A stretch of 64,000 bases of DNA from Purpureocillium takamizusanense (Eukaryota > Ascomycota > Sordariomycetes > Hypocreales > Ophiocordycipitaceae): positions 1,639,501 through 1,703,500 of the forward strand of contig NC_063074.1 in assembly GCF_022605165.1 (NCBI RefSeq). The letters are read 5' to 3'. Shown piece by piece: positions 46,050-58,315 of the stretch (within the stretch, counting starts at the first letter, position 1; each line of letters begins with the position of its first letter). Under the pieces are notes generated by a model. That model was given only the letters and a program-made list of their open reading frames with translations. It searched no databases and was not told where the DNA came from. A program made the translations under genes and the position numbers.

Positions 46050-48231
46050 ATGCCGCACCACCAACATCGCCATCTGCATGACAGGCGTGACATCGGAGAC
46101 GAATTCGACCGCTGGATGGACAAGATGAACCCCTTCAAGGACAATGGCGGCGGCGGCGGCAACAACAACAATGGTAAGGTCCAGAGAGACGACGGTACTA
46201 CTAGCCCCCGACGATAGTCTCCAGCGCCGTTGCCCTCGAGCATTGCGCCTGGCTTGCGCGGGCCTGTTGGTGTTTCCAGGCTGACTAGGGAATAGGCGAC
46301 GACGGAACGCTTGTTCGCACCGTTTACAAGACCATGGAGCCGACCTTCAAGGGTCCCGTCGCCGGATACTCCACCATTGGCCAACAGGCCAAGGACACGC
46401 CTACCCAAAGGCCGCCACCGCCGCCTCCCAGCTCTGCTCCAACACCAAAGCCGGAGCCCAAGACAACTCCCACTGAGGAAAACAAGACGCAGCCGCCGAC
46501 GACAACACCACAGGAGCACACCAAGTCAACGCCAATGCCCTCGGTAATACCCAACACCAGTCTGTCCTCGGTCGACTCTGTAATTGCAAAGGCCACTGTT
46601 GACCCTTCGTCTACGCGCGCCACCCGTCTTGGCGATGGCCAACCATCATCCACTCTTGGCGTGCCCTCACCGAGCTCTACCGCCGACTCGTCAAAGGGTG
46701 ACCAAGGACCGAGCACCGGGGCCAAGGCCGGCATCGCTTTTGGTGTACTCGGCGGCCTCCTTGTGGTCGGTCTGCTCGTCTTCTTCCTGTTCAACCGCCG
46801 CCGCAAGGCTGCCACCGAGCGCGAGCAGCTGGACGATGACGAGAAGCATCACTTTGGCGCCGCTCCCGCCCCTAGCCCGACCCCCTTCGAGCCCGCTTCT
46901 GCGTCTCAGGCTGACCCCAAGGCCCCGCGAATCAGCCTGCGTCCCGTCACTCAATTCCTTCCCAACTGGAACGGCCTTGATAACAAGCGCTCCAGCAAGG
47001 GGGCGGGCATGATGCTCGGCGGGGCTGCCGCCGGTGCCGCTGCTGGCGCGTCGGCGCGAGCTGTCGGCGGCAGCGCCTGGGAGCGCCCTGGCACTAGCCA
47101 AAGCACCAACCCTGCCAACCCATTCGGCAACCAGGCCGAGCGAGTCCCGAGCCCGATCAAGGAGGAGAGAAGCCATGGTCGTGCCAGCCCGTCTCCCGTC
47201 AACGGGTCCGTCAACGGCTCTGGCCCCACCACCCCCCGATCCGTTTCGCCGCCGAGCCCCGTGGACCCACTAACCGCGAATGGACCTGTTATCGCCGCCG
47301 CCGCCGCTGGCACTGCTGTGGGCGCGGGTGCAGCAGCCGGCCTGGCTCGCAAGACATCGATGCGCAATGGCGGCCCGAAGAATATCGATCTGACGTTGCC
47401 TCACCATCCTGGCACGATACCCCCGAGTCCTGCCGGTACTGAGTTCAGTGTTTCTTCGGTGGCGCCCGGCACTGCTGCCCCGGCTTCCAGTGGTGCCGCC
47501 GCCATCGCAGCGGCGGGTGGTCCTCAGAATTCCGCCGTGCACCGAGTCCAGCTTGATTTCCAACCCACACTGGAGGACGAGATGGGCCTCAAGGCTGGTG
47601 AGCTGGTCCGTCTGCTCCACGAGTACGACGACGGTTGGGTGAGTGTCTTGACCATGTTAGGCTCTGTCAAAAATCAACGTGCTGACTCTCGCAGGCCCTT
47701 GTCATTCGCCTGGATCGATCGCAGCAAGGCGTGGTGCCTCGAACCTGCCTGTCCACCCGTCCGGTCAAGCCTCGCCCTCCTCCAGGGGCCGCCCGTCCTG
47801 GCCCCCCCGTGAACCCCAACGGCCGGCCTCGAGGACCAAGCGTCAGCAACGGACAGCGCTCGATGGCTCCGCAGGGCATGCCTCACGGTGGCCGACCCGG
47901 CCGCCCCGAATCTCCGTCTCATCCGCGCATGGGGCCTCCCGGCCCTGGCCCTCGCCCGGCCTCGCCGGCTGGGTATGGCGGTCGACCCCAGTCGCCCATG
48001 GGTACGGGCCGCCCGATGAGCCCCGGCCCGCGAGCGCAGTCCCCGGGACCGAGGCAAGGTCCCTCTGGTACGCCACAAAGCCCCAACAGCTCAGCTCGGC
48101 GGGTGAGCCCGCTCGGGCCCAGTCCGATGAACCCTCAGTCTTCGCCCCAGGAGCCTATGTCTCCAGGATCTTCCTCTGGGCCACCTGCGGGCCCCGTTGG
48201 CAGGAAGCCGGTCCCTGGCCAGGCATATTGA
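46050..48231 (+). CDS. Transmembrane SH3-domain protein
   Basis: Exons 46050-46173, 46296-47638 and 47695-48231 encode 667 residues. The N-terminus is polar and His-rich, then Pro/Thr/Ser-rich (a likely glycosylated ectodomain). One transmembrane helix at about residues 186-208 (AGIAFGVLGGLLVVGLLVFFLF) is followed by NRRRK, so the C-terminal part is cytosolic. An SH3 domain at about 455-510 spans the last intron (HRVQLDFQPTLEDEMGLKAGELVRLLHEYDDGW...GVVPRTCL). The tail is Pro/Gly/Ser/Arg-rich, itself a possible SH3 ligand. The layout resembles fungal Fus1-like scaffold proteins at the plasma membrane. The binding partner is unknown. There is no signal peptide, so membrane insertion would use the internal helix. 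Confidence 0.82.
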
Positions 48232-49388
48232 ATGGGCAGTCGCCCTCCTTGAGCATCTGCCCCCGGGCGGCCGACTTTACAAATAAGCCGGCGTGACCTG
48301 CAGCAAAAAAAGATTGGCGTTTGGAGACGTGGTGCGGCATGGATACCGCACGACGCGATTTTGTGCTTATGATCCTAGACGATCGAAGGAACGCATTTTG
48401 AGCATTTCAACCTTCTCTACGCTCTTTCACCGCCCTTTTTATTTTGGAACCGTGCTTCGGGGAACCTCCGTTTGAAGGGCTTCCGGGGCCGGTGCAATTT
48501 CCATGTTGATATATATCCTTTTCACATACGGTCGTCGGCAGGCTTTCTCGGTCCATGGCACCTCTTCACCGACGCTACGAAGTATGGACGAAAGGACAGG
48601 ATGCTTGTCGCGTGCCACGAAGATGCAAGCTGGAATGCCGGAACGCCATACTCGTAATGTCCGAATGTCTATTTGTTCTTCCCCGCCCTGCGTCCCGTAG
48701 CCGGAAACGAACATTGGGGTGTCTTCAGGGTCCAGCGTGTATAACGCAGTGAGTGCTGGACGGGGGTTGGTGGTGGATGGCCATGTGGTAGCTGGGGCAT
48801 GATGGTCGAGGGGAGGACGTCACGCTTGTCCAGATAGGAATGATGAGACGTTGCTGCAATCATGTCGGCCTCTTCATATCACCGTGATTGTCGAAGGCTT
48901 GAATGATGTCGTCCGCGTTTTGTGTCCCATGTCGGGCCGGGTCGCGCCCAGGTCGATGCTCCTCTTCCCGTAGCGAGTATGTCGTTCTGGCTCTGGCTCT
49001 GGTTCTATCTGGGTCAACGGGCCCAGGGATGCGAGAGATATCCGAAAAGGAACATGAACATGGACGTTTATTGGATCGCCGTGGTTCCATTACTACCTAT
49101 ATACTGGCTATAGCCCTATGCTTCTGTGGTCGAGCCGTCAGGCTTGTTTGGCCCGCATCGATGGTGGGCCTGCCCGCTTCTCCCAGTCAAGTCGAAACGC
49201 AACATGCCCTTGCTGCCATTGGCCTGACGAAGAGGGCCCTCATCGTTGCTTCAACTATGTGTATTTGAAGAAGCTGCTGCTGAAGGCTCTTCTCGTCAGG
49301 AGGCCCAAAGCAACCCCCCCCCCCGCGCGCCTCTGCCCACTATTGGGAAAGGGAGGGGGTGTGTGCGCGCGCGTTCCCCCACCTGCTC
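48232..49388. other. Convergent intergenic region
   Basis: 3' flanks of the SH3 gene and of the TFIIIC gene. No coding signal, RNA gene or repeat of note. Confidence 0.6.
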
Positions 49389-51826
49389 CTAGGACACAAA
49401 CTTGCCGCCGCAGCCGCCGCACAGGTCCCCCGTCGAGTCCACGGCGCCCGCGCCCACTGAGCCCAGGTACTCGGTCGCGATGGCCACCAGCTCGGACACC
49501 TTGAGGCACCGCAGGCCGCAGACGGCGCACTGGCGCGACACCCCGGGGGCCATGATGGCGAGGCCTGTGGCGGCGCATGTCGCTGCGAAAGACTGCATTA
49601 GCACTTTTGTTTTGCGCGAAACGCGTGGCCCTCTCTCAGAGGGAGGGAGAGAGAGAGAGAGACAAGAGGAGATGGGGGGGAAACCTCACCAAACGTGTGT
49701 CCGCTTTCGCACCTGGCTTCCTTGCCCAGCGTGGTCAGCTTCGCGTCGCAGAAGACGCATCCCCGGCGAGTGGCCACGTCCCGGAACAGGTCATGCAGTG
49801 CCGTGCTCAGTGGCGCGGACGGGCCCTCCGCGCCGTCCGGGGGCAGGATGCTGGCGACGTCGCCCTGGCCTCCGTACACGGCCTCCCAGAGCCGGCCCTC
49901 GGTCGTCAAGCCGTCCGGCGGGGCGGGACGTGACGACGCGGCCCCGGCCCCGTCGGCGGAGGTGCTGCCTCGGCCGTCGCGCCAGCTGAAGAAGATGCTG
50001 GACCGCGCGCGGCGGTGCGCGTGCTGCGTGTTGTGCCGTGTCACGAGCGCCGCCGTGGTGCCGTCGCCGGGGGACGCGGCGAGGCCCCAGAAGCGGAAGC
50101 GGTGTGGGGGGACCTTGGAGAGAGGCGGCTCCCCTTCGCCATTCCCGACTTGTTCTTCGCCGTCGACTACCGCCACCATGTCTTCGTTGTCATCTTCGTA
50201 ATCGTCGTCGTCGTCGTCGTCGTCGTCGTCAGACTCAGGGTCCGAATAGTCGCCCTGCATGACGGCGACGCGCGAGGCCGTCCGCAGCGTGAGCCGTCTC
50301 ACCCGCTCCGCCCACTGCGGCAGCGGCATCTCCCCCTCGGGCACGTTGGTCTGGTACCAATCTTGGTTGGTCGCCGTGGCGGAGAGCCTCACGATGGAGT
50401 ACCGCGGCGCGGGCGGCTTCTCCCCTGGACCGGGCCGGTGAATGACAAGACCTGTGGGGTGCTCGCGCCGTCAGCACTGAACTCGTGATTGGCACACGCA
50501 CCAGGTATTCAAGAAGTACCGGTGATTGGGTTGGTAGAGGCCTCGTCCTCGCTGGCGTACAGGCTCGAGCATTCATCTACCGCGTGGCGCGCGATCCGGT
50601 TCACGCTGCCGCACAGGTCCACCTGGAACGGCCTCGGAACGAACGGGGTCGCGATGATGCCTCGCGCCATCCACGTCTCGCCGTCGGGCCAAATCTGCTC
50701 GCCGTTAGCACATGTGGACCATCGGAACCAACGTGCGGGGAGCTCGTACAGCGTCCTCCCATTCGACGAGGGCGTCCGTGCCGAGCGGGATGCATATCCC
50801 CGTCGTGTCGGCGGCCTCGACATCAACCGCCGGGTCGCCTCCCGCTTCCCAGTCGCCCCGAATCGTAATCCTGCGGAAGCCGACATGGTCTCGAGCAATA
50901 TACGCCAATGTTGCCGTTCGAGAGTCTGTGGCCACGTACCAAGGGCTCCATCTAAGACAGAATGCGGTACCGCTGGGTACGAAGTCGGCATCGCCAGTCT
51001 CCATGCCTCTGTGAGGGCCGCTGCCGTCAAACCTGGCCAGCTCCGAGAGCCTCCATGCGTACTCTTGACCCGGAGCATCAGCACGCCGCGAGCCGCCAGA
51101 GTACTGCACGCTCATGATGACAACCTCTCGATGGTGGGTAACGTAGGCGAGCAGTGCCCGCCCGGGCGACACCTCCTTCGCCCACGAAAACGACACGATC
51201 CTCTCCTTCATGTACCGGACCCCGTCCCGGCCGCCTTGAGCGTCAGGGATGGGCAGCCCGGCACCGAGCCCCCAGAGGACCTTCCAGTTCCGAAACGTGC
51301 GCGCCGTGGCGCTGGCGTTGATGGTAGAGTTGGTGTCGATGTGCTCGCCCAGCACCAGCACGCACCCGCTCGTCGTCAGGGCCGCGAGCACCGGACGCAG
51401 GCTGTGCCCCAGCCCGCCGGGCGACCACTCCACGCGCACGACCTGGCCCACCGCCGCGCCCGCCCCCGTCACCGGCCCGCCTCCGACGCCCTGGAGCTTG
51501 AAGTCCTCGCCAACGCGTGCCCTGAGGATCTTGACGCCCGCCGAGGCGCAGAGCCTCGCGTTGATGGACGGGTCCGGCTGGATGAGAGCCGCCGCGTGCA
51601 GCGCCATGGAGAACTGCGGGTGGGCCACATCGCTGCCTTTCCCGGAGCCCGGGTCGTCGTGACCAACGTTCGCAGGGAAGTCGGGGAGGAAGACGTGGAT
51701 AGAGTCGTCAAGAGCGACGGCCAGCTCCGCGTCACAAGACCAGGAGAGGGCGTGTGGCGCGAGAGGCCGGAACCTGAAGTACAGACTCTCCAGTGGACGA
51801 AGCTGGTTTATCTTGTTAGCGCGCAT
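49389..51826 (-). CDS. TFIIIC90-like subunit with C-terminal zinc finger
   Basis: Minus-strand exons 51826-50750, 50694-50520, 50451-49690 and 49582-49389 encode 735 residues. The 55-base first intron has a perfect GCTAAC branch site. The N-terminal half is a WD40-type propeller ('LSWSCDAELAVALDDSIHVF', 'VEWSPGGLG', 'CLRWSPWYVATDSRTATLAYI'). An acidic run of about ten Asp follows. The C-terminus carries paired zinc ligands (RGCVFCDAKL, CESGHTFATC, CAVCGLRC, LCGGCGGKF) matching the TFIIIC zinc-finger domain that binds tau 60/Sfc9-type partners. TFIIIC recruits TFIIIB and Pol III to tRNA and 5S genes. Identification rests on the propeller plus zinc-finger layout. The subunit number differs between species. 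Confidence 0.78.
50205..50231 (-). repeat. GAC/GAT run encoding poly-Asp
   Basis: A trinucleotide run within exon 3 of the TFIIIC gene gives about ten consecutive Asp residues. It lies between the propeller and the zinc-finger half, a likely flexible linker. Confidence 0.8.
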
Positions 51827-52489
51827 TCAATCTGATCCTTTCAAGCAGCTAGGGATGGGACATAGCTCTCCCCAGCGGCTTCATTAGTTGGCTTAAGTGA
51901 ATCCTGGAGCCCACACGTACCTTTGCGCGGTCCATCATTCCGCGTCTTTATGGCTGCCAGGGAGCGCTTGCACGAGCCTCATGGACCTTCCATCACGCGC
52001 TGTGCATGTATTTTACCCTCTGGATAGTGTCGCTGGTGAACAACCCTCTGTGTGTACGATAGAGACGTGAGGTCGCCGAGTTCAGGTCACCTTAACTCGA
52101 ACTGAAGTTGACCGCTGACTAATCACATGGCACATTGGAATGGTATGCTCAGGTCACATAGGGTTTGCTATTATCATTCACGTCAGGATCATACACTTTG
52201 TATAAACACGTTCCGGTATATTCTGCTAAGTGATAAAATACCAAGCGTAGACTGCATGCATCCCATGATTCTTCAAACAATGCAGAAAGCACCCTTGCAT
52301 TACGCTGAAATACACCAAATCAGTCCTGAACACCACGAAGGTCCTTGATGTGATGGTCAAGCTCGCCATCAGAGTCCGCCCGCCTTGTCGAACAGACCTT
52401 GACCCCGGCCCCAAGGAATCGATGACTTGCATCAAGGAGCCTCTGAACCACGTCCCGTAGTTCAACAAACGCACGTCGAACGAGTGCTC
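51827..52489. other. Intergenic; TFIIIC promoter and GPI8 3' flank
   Basis: More AT-rich than its surroundings from about 52100 to 52330. No gene is supported. Confidence 0.6.
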
Positions 52490-53714
52490 TCATTCCAAGA
52501 ACGATCCCAGCCCCCAAAGCAGAGCGCATCCAGCCAGGGCCGACGCCCCAACGACCTTCTTGGTCCACCAGTTATCCTCTGTCAGCGCTGTTGCTCCCTG
52601 AAGCTTCTTGGCGGGTTCCGTCGGCATGCTAGCGGGAACAGACGTCACGTTCTTGCTCGCTCCGTCTTCCTCAGCATCCTTTTCTCTCAACGAGGAGATC
52701 ATCTTGCTTAGCTCCAGGAGCTGCTCCTCCAGCGCCGAATCCTTGGCGCGGTCCACTTCGACGTTCTGAATGTTGCCAAAGAAGTCGGTGATGAGCCTGC
52801 TGCGAGCCGCCTCTGCCCCTCCGGGAAACAGGTCGTATCGGACGCCGGCATGGGAATGGATCTTCTCATAGTCGTAGCTGTCGAACAAATCACCCACCGT
52901 CTTGGGGCTGTTCAGATCCTGAACTTGGCTCTCTAAGAACTCCAGGTTGTAGTACGTATAGCGGTCGATGACGGCGACGCCGACATCGTTGTCGGCATGG
53001 TGCGAGTACGAGGACTGGTCTAGCTCGGAGGAGCCGGTGGCGATGATGTTTGGTGAATATAGCCTGCTGTACATGGTGTTCGCCTGGCAGGTATCGATCA
53101 TGAAGAGAATCTCATGGTACCTTGCTCATGGTTAGCCTTTGCTGAAGTGTGTAGAACGCAAGACACATGTTGCAAGCCTACCTCTTCTTTTCCCACATTT
53201 GCTCAAACGCGTCCGCGAGGTCGTATGCACCAATCTCCTCGGCATCCTGAAATTTCAGAAACTCGTTTCCCCCGTGGCCCGTCATGTACACGAGGATGTT
53301 GCTCCGGTCGTCGGTCAATAGGCGCTTGCTGCGCGGCATCTCGGCGCCCACGCGGTCCGTCAGCAGCCGGATGAAGTTCTCCACCGTCACCTCGTACCCG
53401 CGATAGTCCACTTCGATGTTGTCGCCGTACAGATCCACTGCGCGATCCGAGTTGCTGTACACGGTTCCGGGGAACGCGTTGCGCGGGTTGCACGCCATGT
53501 CGTCCGGCAGCATCAGGATGATCTGCGAGTCCGGGATGCCCAGTCTCTTCACGGTCCGGTACATGGACAGTACGTTGGCGAGGTGCCGATAGTTGAACCA
53601 GAATCGCGACGTGCACACCAGCACAGCCCAGTTGCTCGTGTGTTCGCTCATGGCCATGGACGCGAACATGGCCAGCGCCGCTAGGGCGGGCAAGCGCATG
53701 TCGAGCAGCTTCAT
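52490..53714 (-). CDS. GPI8: GPI-anchor transamidase catalytic subunit
   Basis: Minus-strand exons 53714-53182 and 53120-52490 encode 387 residues (yeast 411). The enzyme is a C13-family cysteine protease of the ER. It cleaves the C-terminal signal of proteins and joins them to GPI. A signal peptide ([18 protein letters not shown]) is followed by '[21 protein letters not shown]'. The catalytic dyad is His147 in TGHGGNEF and Cys189 in DTCQANT. The '[20 protein letters not shown]' and '[20 protein letters not shown]' motifs are conserved. One C-terminal transmembrane helix ([20 protein letters not shown]) anchors it. The intron acceptor is AAG|G rather than the usual CAG or TAG, with a GCTAAC branch site upstream. 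Confidence 0.95.
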
Positions 53715-54264
53715 CCCGGGTAGCGATGGACGAATGTTTGATCGTGGCAGGAAGGCGGCCGCTTTCGAGTCTACCGCGTCCCGTTATCGTGGCTTGTGTC
53801 CATCGAAGACACACCAGTACGAAAAGGTTGCGGTCGACAATGGTGGCTGATGGTGCGAGGTTGACTGATGGCGGGTGAGGCTTACAAATCTGGGGAACCG
53901 TGGCATTCCAACCCCTGCACTAACAATTACCACAGGTGTCGACCCGCCTTGCCGCCCCCCATCCGCAAGCGGAAGCATCCGCCCGGCGTCACCTCAGTGG
54001 CCGCCCGCCCAGCAAAACATCGGCAACGTGGGAAATTCTCGCGACAAGCGTTGTGAGACCTTTGGCTCAAAAAAACAAGCTCCATTCATTAAACTCACGC
54101 AAGCCGGAACGTCTCCGCTAGCTAAAGGGTATCTAGTCATGCAGCAATGCTGTCCTCCATCTCGCCCAATGGCCAAAACCGAACTCCGTTTTCCCGTTGC
54201 ACATTGCCGACAATAGAGCACTCAAGGACCATCAATGCACTCAAGGGTCGTGCTGATACGGGTG
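53715..54264. other. Intergenic; GPI8 promoter and 3' flank of the F-box-like gene
   Basis: No gene or notable repeat is seen. Confidence 0.6.
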
Positions 54265-55741
54265 TCAGTCCAGATCATCCGCCATCATGTACTCGAGAAA
54301 GGACGAGCCTGGATGCGACTCTCCGCAGCAGGGGCAGACCCCTTCGTCTTCACTGTCATCATCCAGGTCGTTGATCTCGTATCCACTAAATCGAGAGAAT
54401 TGGATCCAGGTGCGCTTGTGGCCATCGCGGGATGTGGGCACCTTTTTCCAGATGACCGTGTCCTCATCCCGGGTGGAGGTTGGGTGACCCTGTTCCACAG
54501 GAGCGGGAGGAAGGGCACCTAGCCGCTGGTGATTGCCATTGAAGTGTGCGAGGTTGTCGTCAACTTCATCGTCATCGTCGTAGTCGGATCCCACAGGATT
54601 TCCCTTCCAGGCCCGGATGACTCGCGCACACCATCTTTGACCCGACAAGGGCTGCAAGTGTTTGGAGAGGGCAATGAACGAGGCGGGGCCGTCGAGATAG
54701 AGTCCCTCGTCCTTGAGCATGCCACTGAGCTCGGCGGACGCCTTCATGCCGGCGTCGTCGAAAGGCATTCCCGTAATCTGCAGCTCATTGAGCGTACATC
54801 CAAGCTCATGGCTCGCAATGTCATGCAGCTCAGAGCCGGAAAAGGGAAGCAGCGTGTCCGAAAAGTTGACGAGATCCATCCGCAAAGTCGACAACGCAGG
54901 GAACAGCCTGGGGCGAGGATTCTTCTTGTCACGGTAAGCCGGGTCGTAGGGAGCTCGGAGAGCGGCAAGGAAGTCGACGATCTGGGTCCAAGTGTAGCAC
55001 CGAAACCCGCCACGCACAAGAGGTGTCTCCTTGGGCCTCATCTGGACCTTGAGGTTCTGATCTCGCTTCAAATCGGCATGGTAGTACCGCTCCAGCTTGT
55101 GTTTACGACGCTGGTCGTCGTAGTATCGGGCCACAATGCGAAGGCGAACGGTGGTGACCTTGTGGCGAAAGCCAGGGCTCAGTTCCGCAAAGTGACGAAG
55201 GGCCTCGGGCGTCGTGAACGTGAATTCATTACCTTCCCAAAGGTAACGAGTGCCCTCGACTTGCAGTGCTCGGCAGGTGGCCAGGATGTGGATGGCAATC
55301 TGATTGCCTCTTGTCTTCTCGCGCTCAGTGAGGTGGTCGGACGTGGTAGGGCTAAGGGGGTCAATGATCGGATGTGCGCTCGTGAGAGCGAATTTGAGGA
55401 TGCGCAGAATGACCTCCGTGGGAAGGTGCGGGCGGCCGAGATCATGCGCCATGGACGATCGGGTCCGGCGCTTGTTAGGGTCTCGCTGCTTGAGATGGGC
55501 TTGGGCAACCGGGGACCAAGAGATGCCATTCTCTCGCAGGATACGCTTGAGGCGCAGGTTCTCCTCTGTCAATTCCTGGTTGGCACGCCGGAGAGGGAAT
55601 TCATAGGAGGCTTTGGCCTGATCCTCTTTATCCCGGCACTCCCAAGGGAAGACGGTCTGCATATCCCGGTCAGTTAACGGCATCCGGAGTGGCCGGGGTC
55701 CAAAGGGGGAAATCACGTACCACTGGCGCAGATGAAGCCAT
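54265..55741 (-). CDS. F-box-like protein with N-terminal coiled coil
   Basis: Exon 1 is 21 bases (55741-55721, MASSAPV). A 64-base intron with GTACGT, CTGAC and CAG leads to exon 2 at 55656-54265. The product is 470 residues. The frame also runs straight through the intron, so a gene finder could miss the short exon. Residues about 25-45 form a short coiled coil (RRANQELTEENLRLKRILRENGISWSP). An F-box-like segment 'HLPTEVILRILKFAL' lies near residue 100. A long region without recognised repeats and an acidic, Cys-containing tail (CPCCGESHPGS) follow. If a true F-box, it would recruit a substrate to an SCF ubiquitin ligase. The substrate is unknown. Confidence 0.68.
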
Positions 55742-57537
55742 TCTGCTGGGCTTTCTGCAATGCCCAAATCTGTGCCAGCCTCGGGTGAAGGCTGCAACAG
55801 CAAACTGGACGAGCGGGCAAGGTGGTGATTGACCACGAGCAGACAGACGGTCCGTGGCAGTGGCAGTGGGACGGCGAGCTGCTGGATTCCAAGGATGATG
55901 AATGGTTCGGAATCGGCCGAGTGTGCCGAGGTGAGCTACCTCGCCGGGCCCGCGAGGCAAATGTCTCAAATTGCCTCCACGACGAAGAAAGTTTTCGCGT
56001 TGGTGGTGTGCTGAAAAGGATGGTTGTTCAAATTGGAAAAGAAAGCCCGGCCTGGTGCACGGGGAGAATGCGGTAGTAGGTAGTCAAAAGTCGCTCAAAG
56101 GACTCGCCTGTGGCACATGAATTCAGATGTGGCAGCAGTGGTACATGGCTTGGAATCGGTTGGTACCGTCGGAGCAGTGACTCGACGGGTGATGGGGAAG
56201 GGAGCTCGGTCCAGCAGGAAACCGTCCAGGCGCTGGCAGAGGTGGTGGAGGACGGCGACAGGACGGGATCTAAGTTGAGGGAAGAAGAGAAGGCGCCTGG
56301 ATCCCAGACCGTGCTGGCCTGGCCTGATGACGAGCGTTGGGGGGGGAGGCTAGATGAGGACGCGCGGTTTGATTGCGAGGAGAAGGGTTGGTGGCTGCTC
56401 GCGTGAGGATGAGATGGAAGGGAAAAAAGAATTAATTGCTGGCTCGCGAGGATGTTGGGAGTTCAAGCCGTGGACGAGGCGTCAAGGCTCGTCGAGAGGC
56501 AGGCGCAAGTGTCGGCGCGAGCGTGGGCCGTGGGCTGTGGGCAGGCAATGGGCCGTGTCGCGGTTGCTCCTTCTGTGTCGGGCTGGCGCGGGCGTCGACA
56601 CGCTGAGCCGGGCTCCAGCTTAGTATTCTGGCTGCCACGGCCAGGAGGAGGCGCGGGGAAAGAGAGGGCTATTGCGCCTTCCACGACTGTACGGAATGGC
56701 ACTCCGATGGGTCGACCACGACGTCATGTGACGGGATCGTGCCTGCCTCGTCGAAAGCTTCACCGGTATTCCCTGGCCATTTACAGACAAATGCAGTGCT
56801 AACGAAGATGCACAAACCCCAAGGCGTGGAGGATTGCGGGTACATGGTCGGGTGCTGGCGAATCGCGGAATCGCGTGTGGATCGAGGGGCCGACTGCAGC
56901 GTCGGGCTGTCTTGTCCCTCTCTCTCCGAGTGCAGTGAGTCTGGCTCGGCACGGTTGACAAGCCAAGCTTGGGCCCGTGGAGAGAAGCACTGACGCTGCG
57001 ATGCACAGGTTGGTGGTGGGCGAAATTTTACTCGTACGTAGCACAGCTCCTGCCGCGATGGCGGGGGTCCGTCGAACCACCACTGGCCACCTCGCTTGGC
57101 TCCCGTCCCTGCAATTTGCTGCATGGAACCTCCTGGGTCCGGCCTGACACCGCAGCCCTCGCTTCCGCCGACGCAAGGTTCCTGCGGCCAAAACCTGTGG
57201 CGGACCCGATGAACACGGGGATTCGTCAACCTCAGCCTCGTCAACTTGTCGAGGTTTGGAAAACAGAAAAAATAAATAGGGTACCTATTCGGGCGGCTCG
57301 TTTAGGCAACGCTACTAGTACGCCTGCATGTGGTCCTCCGCCGAACACTGTCTCAATGTGGTTGACGTCATGATGAACCCCCGATCGTGGACATATGCGA
57401 TCAGTCGACATGACGGTCGCGATATAGCGCACATGAGGTAATCGACCAGATATGAAAATGTATAATATCATACATCTCGCATCCTCAATGCTACTTGGTA
57501 CACTCAAGTCATAAAGAGAAACACAGCAGTTATCATC
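55742..57537. other. Intergenic, 1.8 kb divergent promoter region
   Basis: It separates the minus-strand F-box-like gene from plus-strand BLI-3 and must hold both promoters. The sequence from about 57260 to 57535 is AT-richer and lies directly before BLI-3. No coding frame is convincing. Confidence 0.55.
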
Positions 57538-58214
57538 ATGTCCTTCTCCAACACCTCCGTTGGCGACAAGCCTGCCGACCCGTACAAGGCGGCCAACGCA
57601 GATGAACCCAATCTGGAGACCAAGATCAACGACCTGGTTCAGTTCATGACGTCTTGCAAGTTTGGCATGATGACGACTCGCGAGGCTGAAACAAAGAATT
57701 TGGTTTCACGATGCATGGCTTTGGCCGCTACTGTACGACTCATTCAAAGTCTTTTCGTGTTCGGAATACATGACAGCTAACATTGCCTCCACAGGAGTCT
57801 GGTGGCATCGATCTTTTGTTCCATACAAACACCGAGTCTGGCAAGACGGACGACCTGTCGAGCGACCCGCACGTCAACATTTCTTTCCTCAATGTGTCGG
57901 GCGAGTGGGCTTCCGTTTCTGGCGAGGCCGCGATAGTGACGGACAGAGAGCTCGTCAGGAAGCATTACAACCCCGCGCTCAAGGCGTGGCTCGGGGATCT
58001 TGGCGACGGCAAGCACGACGGATCGGAGAACGACCCGCGCATTGGCGTCATTCGCGTCAAGATGCTCTCGACGACATATTCGCTCGTGGCCAAGAACATC
58101 ATTAGCCGGGCAGTTGAAGTAGTGCAGGGAGCCATGACGGGCAAGCCTGCTCAAGTGAACAATCTGAGAGAGATCTCGCAAGACGAGGTCAAGCAGTGGC
58201 GGGCCAGCCACTGA
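57538..58214 (+). CDS. bli-3: BLI-3-like protein (pyridoxamine-phosphate-oxidase-like split barrel)
   Basis: Exons 57538-57732 and 57795-58214 encode 204 residues. It matches the blue-light-inducible BLI-3 of Neurospora and bacterial general stress protein 26 family: 'KINDLVQFMTSCKFGMMTTRE', 'SRCMALA', 'DLLFHTNTESGKTDDLSSDPHVNISFLN...GEWASVSGEA', 'LKAWLGDLGDG...DPRIGVIRVKMLSTTYS'. The fold binds FMN or F420-like cofactors. It lacks the catalytic residues of a true PNP oxidase, which is encoded elsewhere in this window. In Neurospora it is light-regulated. No light element could be confirmed here. The intron is GTACGA...CAG with GCTAAC. Confidence 0.9.
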
Positions 58215-58315
58215 GGAGCCCGTGTCATGAGATGCAAGACTGCGGTCCTGCGCATCAGATAGTGTGTACCAAGTAGTACGAGGCCGATGATGGGTATACT
58301 TCTAATATGAATTTA

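Noticed and set aside
54265..55836. Single-exon version of the F-box-like gene starting at GTG 55836
   Set aside because: It would need a non-ATG start. A consensus intron (GTACGT, CTGAC, CAG) connects an ATG exon MASSAPV in correct phase to the conserved TVFPWE segment.
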